This document shows positions 1 to 7,216 of a stretch of DNA of 64,000 bases, piece after piece (positions within the stretch are counted from its first letter, which is position 1; the number at the start of each line of letters is the position of its first letter). This DNA comes from Chitinophagaceae bacterium. Lineage in GTDB: Bacteria > Bacteroidota > Bacteroidia > Chitinophagales > Chitinophagaceae. Under the pieces are notes generated by a model that was not told the DNA's origin, searched no databases, and was given only the letters and a program-made list of their open reading frames with translations. The stretch covers positions 25,121-89,120 of the forward strand of contig CANGEW010000007.1 in assembly GCA_947452965.1 (NCBI GenBank). Direction: 5' to 3'. A program made the translations under genes and the position numbers.

Positions 1-157
1 TTAATTGTTTTGTTAATGAAGGCAGGCAATAAAAATTATCAAGCATATAAGCTAACTGCTCTTTACTCAAAATTTTACTATATGCTTCTGGCCATATTTC
101 ATGTGCTAATGCCTTGATGATTGGAAGATCAGTTTCATTGGCATATTTAATTGTCAT
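1..157 (-). CDS. GNAT-type N-acetyltransferase, N-terminal fragment
   Basis: The reading frame opens with ATG at 157 and runs off the left edge of the window, giving 52 residues that start MTIKYANETDLPIIKALAHE. A beta strand followed by an 'A-(N/T)-x-x-D-L-P-x-I' turn and the helix containing HEIWPEAY is the usual N-terminus of GNAT acetyltransferases, which move an acetyl group from acetyl-CoA to an amine. The acetyl-CoA-binding motif lies outside the window, so substrate and true family membership cannot be confirmed. It starts 12 nt after the valS stop codon on the same strand and is probably cotranscribed with valS. Confidence 0.6.
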   Translation of the reverse strand, partial: MTIKYANETDLPIIKALAHEIWPEAYSKILSKEQLAYMLDNFYCLPSLTKQL

Positions 158-169
158 ACAACCAAAATA

Positions 170-2779
170 TTATAATGTTGCAAGGCTTTCTTTAATGATA
201 TTAATTTTAGCTTCGGCGTCTGCTTTTTTCTTTTGTTCCAATGCTAATACTTCTGGTTTCGCATTTTGAACAAACTTTTCATTGCCTAGTTTCTTTTCTA
301 CAGAAACCAAGAATCCTTTTAAGTGTTCCAACTCTTTTTCCAAATCGGCTTTTTGACTGGTTATATCGATTGGTTGCTCTGTAACAATATAAAAAGTGTC
401 CTTGTCTATAACGGTTGTAAAGGATCCGCCCACATTGCTGTTGGTATACTCTATACTACTTGTATTTACTTGTTTTGATAAGATGGTTTCAATAGATTCA
501 AACACTTCTTTATTGGAAGTTTGGATATAGAGCTTAATGGTTTCTTTAGGTTTTACCTGTTGCTTATTTCGAATGTCACGTAAGCCGCTGATTACATTTT
601 TAAGCAAGCTCCCTTTTTGCAAAATAATTTCATTTAAAACTGTTGCTGGCTGATGAATTTTTATACAAAGATCATCCGTTCTTTCTTGTAGCTGATGATA
701 AATTTCTTCTGTAACAAAAGGCATGAATGGATGCAATAATTGCATTAATTCTGTAAAGAATCCAATCGTTTTATCATACACGCTACTTTCAATAGGTTGT
801 TCAAATCCTGGCTTTATCCATTCTAAATACCAGCTGCAAAAATCATCCCAAATTAAAGAGTAGATAGTTTTCAGCGCTTCGCTTAGTCGGAACTGTTGCA
901 TCATGGTTTCAACATCGTTGCTTACTTCTGCTAATCTGTTGCTGAACCATTCAATCGCAAAATGGTTATCATTAGAAGTGTTGCCCAATTTCCGGCCTTC
1001 CCACATTTTAATCAACTTCAACGCATTCCATATTTTATTGTTGAAGTTTCTGCCTTGTTCTAAAGCAGCTTCGTCAAATAAGATATCATTTCCTGCAGGA
1101 GAGGCAATCATGATTCCAAAACGAGTAGCGTCTGCACCATATTGATCAATCAATCCTAATAGATCGGGGGAGTTACCCAGACTTTTACTCATTTTTCTAC
1201 CCAATTTATCACGTACGGTTCCGGTGAAATACACTTCTTTAAATGGTATTTCATTTTTAAACTCAAACCCTGCCATAATCATACGTGCTACCCAAAAGAA
1301 AATAATATCTGGTCCGGTTACTAAAGTATTAGTAGGGTAGTAGTAGTTAACATCTGCATTATTAGGGTTGCTCAATCCTTTAAAAACTTCAAAAGGCCAT
1401 AGCCAACTGCTAAACCAGGTATCCAAGCAATCTTCGTCCTGATGTAGTTGGAGAGGTGCCATGCCAAATTGTTTTGTATATTTTTCTTTGGCTTCTGTTT
1501 CATTTGCAGCTACCACAAATTGCCCCTTTTCATCGTACCAGGCAGGTATGCGATGCCCCCACCAAAGTTGGCGACTAATGCACCAGTCTTTGATATTTTC
1601 CATCCAGTGACGATATACATTTTTGAATTTAGTTGGATAGAATTTGATTTCTTCATCCATAACGGTTTTCAATGCAGGTGTGGCAATATCTTTCATGCTG
1701 AGCCACCACTGTAGACTTAACCTAGGTTCTACTACAACATCAGTTCTCTCGCTATATCCAACTTCGCTCGTATATTCTTCTGTTTTTAAAAGGAATCCTT
1801 TTTCTTCTAACTCTACAGCAATTTTTTTACGTACTTCAAATCGATCTAAGCCTACATATATTTGCGCTGCTTCGCTGAGGGTGCCGTTATCATTGAAGAT
1901 ATCAATGATTTCAAGTTGATGTTTTTGCCCTAGCGAATAGTCGTTTACGTCATGTGCTGGCGTTACTTTAAGTGCACCGGTTCCAAAATCCATTGCCACA
2001 TAATCGTCTGCAATAATTGGGATACGTCTGTTGATTAATGGAACAAATGCAAATTTCCCCTGAAGGTGCTTGTAGCGGTCATCATTGGGGTGAACACAAA
2101 TGGCGCTGTCACCCATAATAGTTTCGGGCCTAACGGTTGCAATCACAATATGCTCATCTAATCCTTCTATAGCATATTTGAGGTGATATAATTTTTGATT
2201 AGTTTCTTTACGAATTACTTCTTCATCGCTCAGGGCAGTAAGGGCTTTTACATCCCAGTTAATCATTCTTTTACCTCTGTAAATCACTCCTTTTTCATAT
2301 AATTCAACAAACACTTTAATAACGGACTCGTAATAATCGGGATCCATAGTGAAGTTCGTTCTATCCCAATCCAAGCTACAACCCAATTTTTTTAATTGTT
2401 GTAAAATGATGCCTCCGTATTTTTCTTTCCATTCCCAAGCATACGACAAAAACTCCTCTCTGCTTAAAGATGATTTGGTGATACCTCTTTCTCTGAGCAT
2501 AGCCACCACTTTGGCTTCGGTTGCAATAGAAGCGTGGTCTGTCCCTGGCACCCAGCAAGCATTGAGTCCTTTCATTCGGGCGCGTCGGATTAAAATATCC
2601 TGAATGGTATTGTTGAGGCAATGTCCCATGTGCAATACACCGGTAACATTAGGTGGAGGCATTACGATGGTGTAAGCCTCTCTGTGATCGGGAGTACTTT
2701 TGAAGTACTGTTTATCAAGCCAATGGCTATACCATTTGTGGTCTACGGATTGGGGTTCGAAATTTTTTGACAGTTCCAT
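170..2779 (-). CDS. valS: Valine--tRNA ligase
   Basis: Cytoplasmic class I aminoacyl-tRNA synthetase that charges tRNA-Val with valine; 869 residues, a normal length. The HIGH motif appears as HMGH at residues 50-53 after PPPNVTGVL, and the KMSKS loop is at about 529-533 (GRKMSKSLGN). The editing (CP1) domain lies between them, with motifs such as ATVRPETIMGD. The C-terminal ~65 residues (from about 805) form the charged coiled-coil arm typical of ValRS. The ATG at 2779 gives the expected N-terminus (MELSKNFEPQSVDHKWYSHW). A tRNA-Val gene lies 520 bp away on the other strand, which is probably coincidental. The gene leads a short minus-strand unit with the GNAT gene behind it. Confidence 0.98.
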   Translation of the reverse strand: MELSKNFEPQSVDHKWYSHWLDKQYFKSTPDHREAYTIVMPPPNVTGVLHMGHCLNNTIQDILIRRARMKGLNACWVPGTDHASIATEAKVVAMLRERGITKSSLSREEFLSYAWEWKEKYGGIILQQLKKLGCSLDWDRTNFTMDPDYYESVIKVFVELYEKGVIYRGKRMINWDVKALTALSDEEVIRKETNQKLYHLKYAIEGLDEHIVIATVRPETIMGDSAICVHPNDDRYKHLQGKFAFVPLINRRIPIIADDYVAMDFGTGALKVTPAHDVNDYSLGQKHQLEIIDIFNDNGTLSEAAQIYVGLDRFEVRKKIAVELEEKGFLLKTEEYTSEVGYSERTDVVVEPRLSLQWWLSMKDIATPALKTVMDEEIKFYPTKFKNVYRHWMENIKDWCISRQLWWGHRIPAWYDEKGQFVVAANETEAKEKYTKQFGMAPLQLHQDEDCLDTWFSSWLWPFEVFKGLSNPNNADVNYYYPTNTLVTGPDIIFFWVARMIMAGFEFKNEIPFKEVYFTGTVRDKLGRKMSKSLGNSPDLLGLIDQYGADATRFGIMIASPAGNDILFDEAALEQGRNFNNKIWNALKLIKMWEGRKLGNTSNDNHFAIEWFSNRLAEVSNDVETMMQQFRLSEALKTIYSLIWDDFCSWYLEWIKPGFEQPIESSVYDKTIGFFTELMQLLHPFMPFVTEEIYHQLQERTDDLCIKIHQPATVLNEIILQKGSLLKNVISGLRDIRNKQQVKPKETIKLYIQTSNKEVFESIETILSKQVNTSSIEYTNSNVGGSFTTVIDKDTFYIVTEQPIDITSQKADLEKELEHLKGFLVSVEKKLGNEKFVQNAKPEVLALEQKKKADAEAKINIIKESLATL

Positions 2780-2873
2780 TTATAGCGATTTTGAAAGGCT
2801 ACGAAGGTACAAAAAACCAAGTTGATAATAGTTCTAGTGGTATTGAAAAAACGAATAAAGTAGTGGGTGACGT

Positions 2874-3176
2874 TTAGGCTAACATTTCAATAGTTGCATT
2901 GATATTTCTATCATTTATGGCTTCACATTGAGGCTTTAGTTTTTCAAAAGAGTCTTTTTTTACGGCATATTGCCCCTTGTGATGGATGAACAAAGCGCAT
3001 TGTTCTGCCTGCTCTAGTGTATGTCCGCAAATTTCGATGAGAGTAGTAATGACCCAATCAAAAGTATTTACATCGTCGTTCCATACGATTAAATTGTAGG
3101 GTGTTTCTGTTTCAGAAAGCACGGCTACATCAGTATCTTCAGCAATAAGGGGGTTATTGGCGTTGTTGAAATGCAT
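2874..3176 (-). CDS. clpS: ATP-dependent Clp protease adaptor ClpS
   Basis: Small adaptor that delivers N-degron substrates to the ClpAP/ClpCP protease in the cytoplasm. The ClpS fold is recognisable from YNLIVWNDDVNTFDWVI (the NDD segment forms the N-degron pocket), the EQAEQCALFIHHKGQYAV helix and turn, and the C-terminal helix and strand ending NINATIEMLA. I chose the ATG at 3176, giving 100 residues; the frame can be extended four codons to a TTG at 3188, which is less likely. It stands alone between valS and the divergent tRNA-Val gene. Confidence 0.93.
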   Translation of the reverse strand: MHFNNANNPLIAEDTDVAVLSETETPYNLIVWNDDVNTFDWVITTLIEICGHTLEQAEQCALFIHHKGQYAVKKDSFEKLKPQCEAINDRNINATIEMLA

Positions 3177-3254
3177 AATCGTATACAAAAATATCGGTTT
3201 TGGTTGTATGGATTGACTGTAGGTAGATTTTTTTAAGATAAATTCTATATTTTT

Positions 3255-3284
3255 TTTGTAGAAAAAAAAATACCCTTATCTTTG
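3255..3284 (+). promoter_or_regulatory. Bacteroidota-type promoter for tRNA-Val
   Basis: A TTTG at 3255-3258 and TATCTTTG at 3277-3284 fit the -33 (TTG) and -7 (TAnnTTTG) elements of the Bacteroidota primary sigma factor, with an 18-nt spacer. The -7 box ends 16 nt before the first base of the tRNA. Confidence 0.7.
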
Positions 3285-3300
3285 CCGTCCTTAATCGGAA

Positions 3301-3378
3301 GGGAGCTTAGCTCAGTTGGTTTAGAGCATCTGCCTTACAAGCAGAGGGTCACAGGTTCGACTCCTGTAGCTCCCACCA
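3301..3378 (+). tRNA. tRNA-Val (anticodon TAC), CCA encoded
   Basis: The acceptor stem pairs GGGAGCT (3301-3307) with AGCTCCC (3368-3374), followed by ACCA. The D arm is GCTCAGTTGGTTTAGAGC. The anticodon stem TCTGC/GCAGA closes a CTTACAA loop with anticodon TAC, reading GUA and other GUN valine codons. The T arm contains GGTTCGACTCC. The accessory repeat island begins just downstream of this gene. Confidence 0.97.
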
Positions 3379-3386
3379 AAACAGAC

Positions 3387-3416
3387 AAGGGTTTCAAGAA
3401 ATTGGAACCCTTTTTT
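3387..3416 (+). terminator. Intrinsic terminator of tRNA-Val
   Basis: An 11-bp stem (AAGGGTTTCAA at 3387-3397 with TTGGAACCCTT at 3402-3412, including one G-U pair) closes a GAAA tetraloop and runs into a T tract. It begins 9 nt after the tRNA. Confidence 0.85.
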
Positions 3417-3420
3417 ATTT

Positions 3421-3517
3421 CCACTATTGGTACTCTTATTCCTATGTTCGTCTTATGACCAACATAGATTTCCTTTCTTCGCCCTATGTTTTTGGTGACA
3501 ACATTAATAACGCCTCG
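3421..3517 (+). repeat. REP-like double-hairpin unit 1 (diverged)
   Basis: First of seven related units. Hairpin 1 is CTATGTTCGTC / GACCAACATAG around a TTAT loop (3442-3467, one mismatch). It is followed by the conserved TTTCTTCGCCCTATG linker and a damaged hairpin 2. The arm sequence differs from the other copies. Confidence 0.75.
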
Positions 3518-3576
3518 AAATAGTCCTGACTTGTAGAGACTGTTGCTTAAGACCAAATCTTCTTATTCTTTTTATT

Positions 3577-3716
3577 TCCTCAATTGGTCTTATGACCAAT
3601 TGATATTATTTTCTTCGCCCTATGTTGTTGGTGATGACACCAACAACGGCTCAGAAGCTAAGTTTTAATTTGAGAGTATTGCTATACAGATTAAAGCTTC
3701 TTGTTCTTATTTATTT
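3577..3716 (+). repeat. REP-like double-hairpin unit 2 with long tail
   Basis: Hairpin 1 is a perfect CAATTGGTC-TTAT-GACCAATTG (3581-3602). The TTCTTCGCCC linker starts at 3611. Hairpin 2 is a perfect GTTGTTGGTG-ATGA-CACCAACAAC (3624-3647), followed by GGCTCAGA. The ~60-bp tail (GAGTATTGCTATACAGATTA and nearby bases) is shared with units 5 and 6. Confidence 0.85.
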
Positions 3717-3796
3717 CCTCTGATGGTCTTATGACCAACAGAGGGTGTCTTTCTTCGCCTTATTTTATTGGTGAAAACACCAACAACGGCTCAGAA
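3717..3796 (+). repeat. REP-like double-hairpin unit 3, directly upstream of the RAYT gene
   Basis: Hairpin 1 is CTCTGATGGTC-TTAT-GACCAACAGAG with one mismatch. The linker is TTCTTCGCCT at 3751. Hairpin 2 is TTATTGGTG-AAAA-CACCAACAA with one mismatch, then GGCTCAGA. The following sequence GAAAATACC leads within about 50 bp into the transposase start region; a similar flank is found before the decayed RAYT at 6018. Confidence 0.85.
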
Positions 3797-3843
3797 AATA
3801 CCATTTAAGTAGGGCTAATTTACTTTTCAAGAGCTTGATTTCT

Positions 3844-4383
3844 ATGATTTCTTTTGCAAAAAAAATGGAAAACTATCCAATACATTGGCCCCAATTTTAT
3901 ACTGCTACAATTCTAGAATGGAAGCCATTATTAATTTCAAATACAAATAAGTGGATTATTATTGATAGTCTTCGATATTTGACACAATCAAAAATTGTAA
4001 AAGTATATGCATTAGTAATTATGAGTAACCACATTCATTTGATTTGGCAACCTATGTCTTCATATACTCCTAAAAAAGTTCAACATGTTTTTTTAAAATA
4101 TACTGCACAACAAATGAAGTTTGGATTGATAGCTTCGGATAGTCCTTTTTTGAAAGAATATAGAGTGAATTCCAAGGACAGAGAATATCAGTTTTGGAAA
4201 AGAAATTCATTATCGATTGAAATATTTACACAAAAGGTATTCATTCAAAAGCTAAATTATATCCACCAAAATCCGGTAAAAGCAAAGATGGTTAAACATT
4301 CGATTGATTACTATTTTTCTTCAGCCAATTTTTATGAGAATGGTATTGATCCGTTTGGTATACTTACGGATTATTTTCTTTAA
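3844..4383 (+). CDS. REP-associated tyrosine transposase (RAYT, IS200/Y1 HUH family)
   Basis: A 179-residue single-strand DNA transposase/nuclease of the Y1 HUH class. With numbering from this ATG, the HUH motif is in MSNHIHLIW (His63 and His65), and the likely nucleophilic tyrosine is in NYIHQNPVKAKMV (about Tyr139); YIHxNP is characteristic of RAYTs. The N-terminal FYTATILEW and IIIDSLRY segments also fit the family. An in-frame TTG at 3835 and a second ATG at 3865 are alternative starts. RAYTs are domesticated-looking single-copy transposases associated with REP palindromes. This gene is flanked by three double-hairpin units upstream and four downstream, which strongly supports that role. 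No IS-type terminal inverted repeats were seen at the gene ends. Confidence 0.9.
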   Translation: MISFAKKMENYPIHWPQFYTATILEWKPLLISNTNKWIIIDSLRYLTQSKIVKVYALVIMSNHIHLIWQPMSSYTPKKVQHVFLKYTAQQMKFGLIASDSPFLKEYRVNSKDREYQFWKRNSLSIEIFTQKVFIQKLNYIHQNPVKAKMVKHSIDYYFSSANFYENGIDPFGILTDYFL

Positions 4384-4397
4384 ATTTTCTTTCCTTT

Positions 4398-4494
4398 CCT
4401 CTGTTGGTGCTCTTATTCCCCTGTTGGTCTTCTGACCAACAGTGATTGTTTTCTTCGCCTTATGTTGTTGGTAAATACACCAACAACGGCTCAG
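4398..4494 (+). repeat. REP-like double-hairpin unit 4
   Basis: Starts 15 bp after the RAYT stop codon. Hairpin 1 is a perfect CTGTTGGTC-TTCT-GACCAACAG. The linker TTCTTCGCCT is at 4451. Hairpin 2 is GTTGTTGGT-AAATAC-ACCAACAAC, then GGCTCAGA. Confidence 0.88.
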
Positions 4495-4610
4495 AAAAGC
4501 AAAGATGGTTAAACATTCGATTGATTACTGTTTTTCTTCAGCCAATTTTTATGAGAATGGTATTGATCCGTTTGGTATACTTACGCATTATTTTCTTTAA
4601 ATTTTCTTTC
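4495..4610 (+). pseudogene. Duplicated 3' end of the RAYT gene
   Basis: These 116 bp repeat positions 4278-4393 (offset 217 bp) with only two differences that I can see: ctAttttt to ctGttttt, and acgGatta to acgCatta. They encode the last ~34 residues of the transposase, including a stop codon at 4598-4600, but have no start or HUH motif. The near identity suggests a recent duplication, linked to the spread of repeat unit 4/5. Confidence 0.9.
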
Positions 4611-4761
4611 TGAAGTTCGTGGTTGGTCTTATGTCCATCAGAGATTTCTTTTCTTCGCCTTATGTTGTTGGTGAGAATACAAACAACGGCTCAGAGGCTA
4701 AATCTTATCCTGTGAGTATTGCCATACAGATTTAATATTCTTGTTATTCTTTATTTTCTTT
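4611..4761 (+). repeat. REP-like double-hairpin unit 5 (hairpin 1 eroded) with long tail
   Basis: Hairpin 1 is degraded (GTTGGTC-TTAT-GTCCATC). The linker TTCTTCGCCT is intact at 4651. Hairpin 2 has a single change (GTTGTTGGT...ACAAACAAC). The tail from 4697 (GAGTATTGCCATACAGATTT region) matches that of unit 6 almost exactly. Confidence 0.82.
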
Positions 4762-4930
4762 CCTCTGTTGGTGCTCTTATTCCCCTGTTGGTCTTCTGAC
4801 CAACAGGGATTGTTTTCTTCGCCCTATGTTGTTGGTGAGAATACCAACAACGGCTCAGAGGCTAAATTTTATCCTGTGAGTATTGCCATACAGATTTAAT
4901 ATTCTTGTTATTCTTTATTTTCTTTCCTTT
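4762..4930 (+). repeat. REP-like double-hairpin unit 6 with long tail
   Basis: The best-preserved copy. Hairpin 1 is a perfect 11-bp stem CCCTGTTGGTC-TTCT-GACCAACAGGG. The linker TTCTTCGCCC is at 4815. Hairpin 2 is GTTGTTGGT-GAGAAT-ACCAACAAC, then GGCTCAGA and the ~70-bp tail. Confidence 0.9.
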
Positions 4931-5026
4931 CCTCTGTTGGTGCTCTTATTCCCCTGTTGGTCTTTTGACCAACAGGGATTGTTTTCTTCGCCTTATGTTG
5001 TTGGTGAATACACCAACAACGGCTCA
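4931..5026 (+). repeat. REP-like double-hairpin unit 7, abutting the FISUMP gene
   Basis: Hairpin 1 is a perfect CCCTGTTGGTC-TTTT-GACCAACAGGG. The linker TTCTTCGCCT is at 4984. Hairpin 2 is a perfect GTTGTTGGTG-AATA-CACCAACAAC. The unit ends with GGCTCA at 5021-5026, one base before the complement of the FISUMP stop codon, where all other copies continue with GA or GAG. Confidence 0.9.
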
Positions 5027-5027
5027 A

Positions 5028-5933
5028 TTAATCTTTTAATAATCGAACTGAAAAACCATTTCCTTTCAGTCTAGTGTTTTTTGAAATATTTGTGGTAGAA
5101 TTATGAATCACTCTAGGCCATGCGTATGATTGATCAACAGGTGTTGAAGTCCAGAATTCACCATATTCTCCAATAACAGTAAATAAGAGTGTATTGATGT
5201 TTCTAAAGCCGCCTGGCAGAGCTGTAAATTGACTTGAATTTGTCGCTCCAATATTTGGAGCTATCCAATATCTTGTACCGGTATCTTTTAATTTTCCGCC
5301 CATTAATGTACTTTGAATGCATTCGTAACATGTAGTGTCAGCAGAATTATCCAAGCACTTTATCATTGAATTCCAATCTGAATTTGAAGACACATGCCAT
5401 CCTAATGGAGCCAATCCTCTTGGGTCATTTACTGCATACCAATTATATAATCTGCCATATACCGAACCATAAGTAGCACTATCATTATTATACCAGCACC
5501 AAGCACCAGTGGTTAGGTTTGCCCATTGAGTGGAGTCTGTTACCTGAGGTATAATATCTCCATTACGATATCTTGATACATCTAGGTTTTTTGCAGTCCA
5601 AGTTTGATTACAGATTTTTACAGTTGGATAACTATGCCCATCAATGTCAGTTAATAATGTTGTGTCAATAGTTCCACAAAATACATTCTGCCATTTTCCT
5701 AGTACAAACATTTGTAAACAATTTGAACTTGTGTTAAAAATTTGCAAGCCCGCCGCTGGGTTATTAATAGAATCTCTTTGAATTGATGTCATTCTGGGAG
5801 GTAAAAAACCACTATTGTTGGAAGATACTTCCAACTTTGCAGATGGGTGAGGGGTGTTGGTTCCTATTCCCACATTTTGCGAAAAGGAGTGAAATGAGCA
5901 AAACAATAAAACGACAATGGAGAGGTGTTTCAT
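5028..5933 (-). CDS. Secreted FISUMP-domain protein
   Basis: A 301-residue exported protein of unknown function. Residues 1-18 form a signal peptide (MKHLSIVVLLFCSFHSFSQ). Residues 20-45 (NVGIGTNTPHPSAKLEVSS) resemble the repeat found at the N-terminus of many Bacteroidota surface proteins. The rest is the Fibrobacter succinogenes major paralogous (FISUMP) domain: WTAKNLDVSRYRNGDIIPQ, YGRLYNWYAVND, LAPLGWHVSSNSDW, LPGGFRN and a C-terminal GFSVRLLKD, so the protein looks full length. The gene runs towards the RAYT array, and its stop codon lies at the boundary of repeat unit 7. A 12-bp direct repeat, TTAATCTTTTAA, occurs at its 3' end (5028-5039) and upstream of its start (5995-6006), suggesting a mobile cassette. 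Confidence 0.85.
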   Translation of the reverse strand: MKHLSIVVLLFCSFHSFSQNVGIGTNTPHPSAKLEVSSNNSGFLPPRMTSIQRDSINNPAAGLQIFNTSSNCLQMFVLGKWQNVFCGTIDTTLLTDIDGHSYPTVKICNQTWTAKNLDVSRYRNGDIIPQVTDSTQWANLTTGAWCWYNNDSATYGSVYGRLYNWYAVNDPRGLAPLGWHVSSNSDWNSMIKCLDNSADTTCYECIQSTLMGGKLKDTGTRYWIAPNIGATNSSQFTALPGGFRNINTLLFTVIGEYGEFWTSTPVDQSYAWPRVIHNSTTNISKNTRLKGNGFSVRLLKD

Positions 5934-6017
5934 TTATGAAAGTTTATTTTTTTCTTATATAAATAGAGTATATCAAATATAAATAAAAATATAGTTAATC
6001 TTTTAAAAGCTTTGAAT
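5934..6017. other. AT-rich upstream region of the FISUMP gene with 12-bp direct repeat copy
   Basis: Contains no open frame. TTAATCTTTTAA at 5995-6006 repeats the sequence at 5028-5039. I could not find a convincing -33/-7 promoter on the minus strand. Confidence 0.4.
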
Positions 6018-6200
6018 GAAAATACTAGCCAAATTCGAATCATTTACTTTTCAAGAATCTTAATTCTTTGGTTTGTTTTGCAAAAAATGGGAAAAGATCT
6101 AACGAATTGGAGCCAATTAATATATTATAAGCTATTTAGATTAGAAGCCATAATCGTTATTAAGTGCAATTGAATATATAATCTTTGATATCTTTCGATG
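6018..6200 (+). pseudogene. Decayed 5' end of a second RAYT gene
   Basis: This stretch aligns with the upstream flank and first ~45 codons of the RAYT gene (3797-3975). Shared segments include GAAAATAC, TTTACTTTTCAAGA, TTTTGCAAAAAA, AATTGG.GCCAATT, TAGAAGCCAT and TTTCGAT. Several indels and stops destroy the frame, and similarity fades after about 6200, before the HUH region. It is an older relic than the 4495-4610 duplicate. Confidence 0.75.
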
Positions 6201-6422
6201 CATAAAAATGACATGATGGAAGATTAATATCATTTCACGCTGTAAAAGCTAGGGAGGATTTGATTTTTTGTAATTACCTTTACGAAGTGAAAAGAAAATT
6301 ATTTATTAATGACCTTAATTATTCAATCACAACTATGTTACAGATTGGACAATAAATATGCCGAAGAGAATATCTTAGCATGAGTTTTAAAAAATAAAAA
6401 CTTACTGACAAAAAATAATTTC
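6201..6422. other. Intergenic region, no supported gene
   Basis: A 40-codon open stretch at about 6230-6353 (FHAVKAREDLIFCNYLYEV...) has no start codon or recognisable motif and may be debris of an older gene. No clear promoter or terminator was seen. Confidence 0.35.
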
Positions 6423-7100
6423 ATGATGAATTTGTTCAAATCTAAAGAGTTAAAAAAATTTGAGAAAATGTCATTTGAATCTTACTCACAAGATGGAGAA
6501 GATATGATCATAAGATCTTTTTATGAAACAAATCCCGATTACAAGGGGTTTTATATTGATATCGGAGCATATCATCCTTTTAGATTTTCAAATACGATGT
6601 TTTTTTATAAGTCAGGCTGGAGAGGAATCAACATTGAACCTTCACCCAACGCAATAGAATTATTTCACAAATACAGGCCTGAGGATATTAATTTAAATAT
6701 GGGCATTTCAGATGAAACAAGCAATTTGACTTTTTATTGTTTTAACGAGCCCGCCTTAAATAGTTTTTCTAAACAATTGTCTTATGAGAGAAATAACAAA
6801 AATGGCTACTTTATAAATAATGAAATCTCGGTAGATGTCTTTCCTTTGAGTGATGTTTTAAATAAATATTTAGGTCAAAATCAAGCTATAGATTTTATAA
6901 ATATTGATGTGGAAGGGCTAGACATAAATGTACTAAGATCAAACGATTGGAATAAATATAGCCCAAAATATCTACTTGTTGAATCCATTTCTGATAATAT
7001 TGAAAATATTTTACAGGAAGAAATATATAAGTTTTTGAAAGAGAAGAACTATCAATTAATTTCAAAAACACTAAGAACGCTTATTTTTAAGAAACAATAA
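6423..7100 (+). CDS. FkbM family methyltransferase
   Basis: A 225-residue SAM-dependent methyltransferase of the FkbM type; such enzymes usually O-methylate sugars or natural products, but the substrate is not evident. Motif I is GFYIDIGAYHPFRFSNT (about residues 39-55), followed by GWRGINIEPSPNAIELF and a later FINIDVEGLDINVLRS, typical of the family. The start could be ATG 6423 or the adjacent ATG 6426. It is not next to a polysaccharide or natural-product cluster. It sits alone inside the RAYT/REP island and is AT rich, so horizontal acquisition is plausible but not shown. Confidence 0.85.
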   Translation: MMNLFKSKELKKFEKMSFESYSQDGEDMIIRSFYETNPDYKGFYIDIGAYHPFRFSNTMFFYKSGWRGINIEPSPNAIELFHKYRPEDINLNMGISDETSNLTFYCFNEPALNSFSKQLSYERNNKNGYFINNEISVDVFPLSDVLNKYLGQNQAIDFINIDVEGLDINVLRSNDWNKYSPKYLLVESISDNIENILQEEIYKFLKEKNYQLISKTLRTLIFKKQ

Positions 7101-7186
7101 AAATATCTTTTTCGTTAATCTTATTATTATAAGTTTCTCTATTTTTCTTTCTATTTGCACTCTTCATTTTTCGTGCTTCATTGTTT

Positions 7187-7216
7187 ACTTGCCACTGTTG
7201 ATCTTATGACTAACAG
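7187..7216 (+). repeat. Worn outlying copy of REP hairpin 1
   Basis: CTGTTGATC-TTAT-GACTAACAG retains the TTAT loop and both arms with two mismatches compared with units 1-7. The linker and hairpin 2 are no longer recognisable. It marks the far end of the repeat-bearing region. Confidence 0.5.

Noticed and set aside
3335..3556. 73-residue minus-strand open frame ending GATGVEPVTLCL
   Set aside because: It is the antisense of the tRNA-Val gene; this C-terminal peptide is a known artefact of frames crossing tRNA genes.
3421..5026. Possible CRISPR array
   Set aside because: Units are long double palindromes with irregular spacing (136-200 bp) and non-unique 'spacers'; there are no cas genes.
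4883..5074. 63-residue plus-strand open frame
   Set aside because: It lies inside repeat units 6 and 7 and their tails, and has no coding features.
5027..6017. Integron gene cassette carrying the FISUMP gene
   Set aside because: No intI and no attC-type site was found; the 12-bp direct repeat does not resemble attC core sites.
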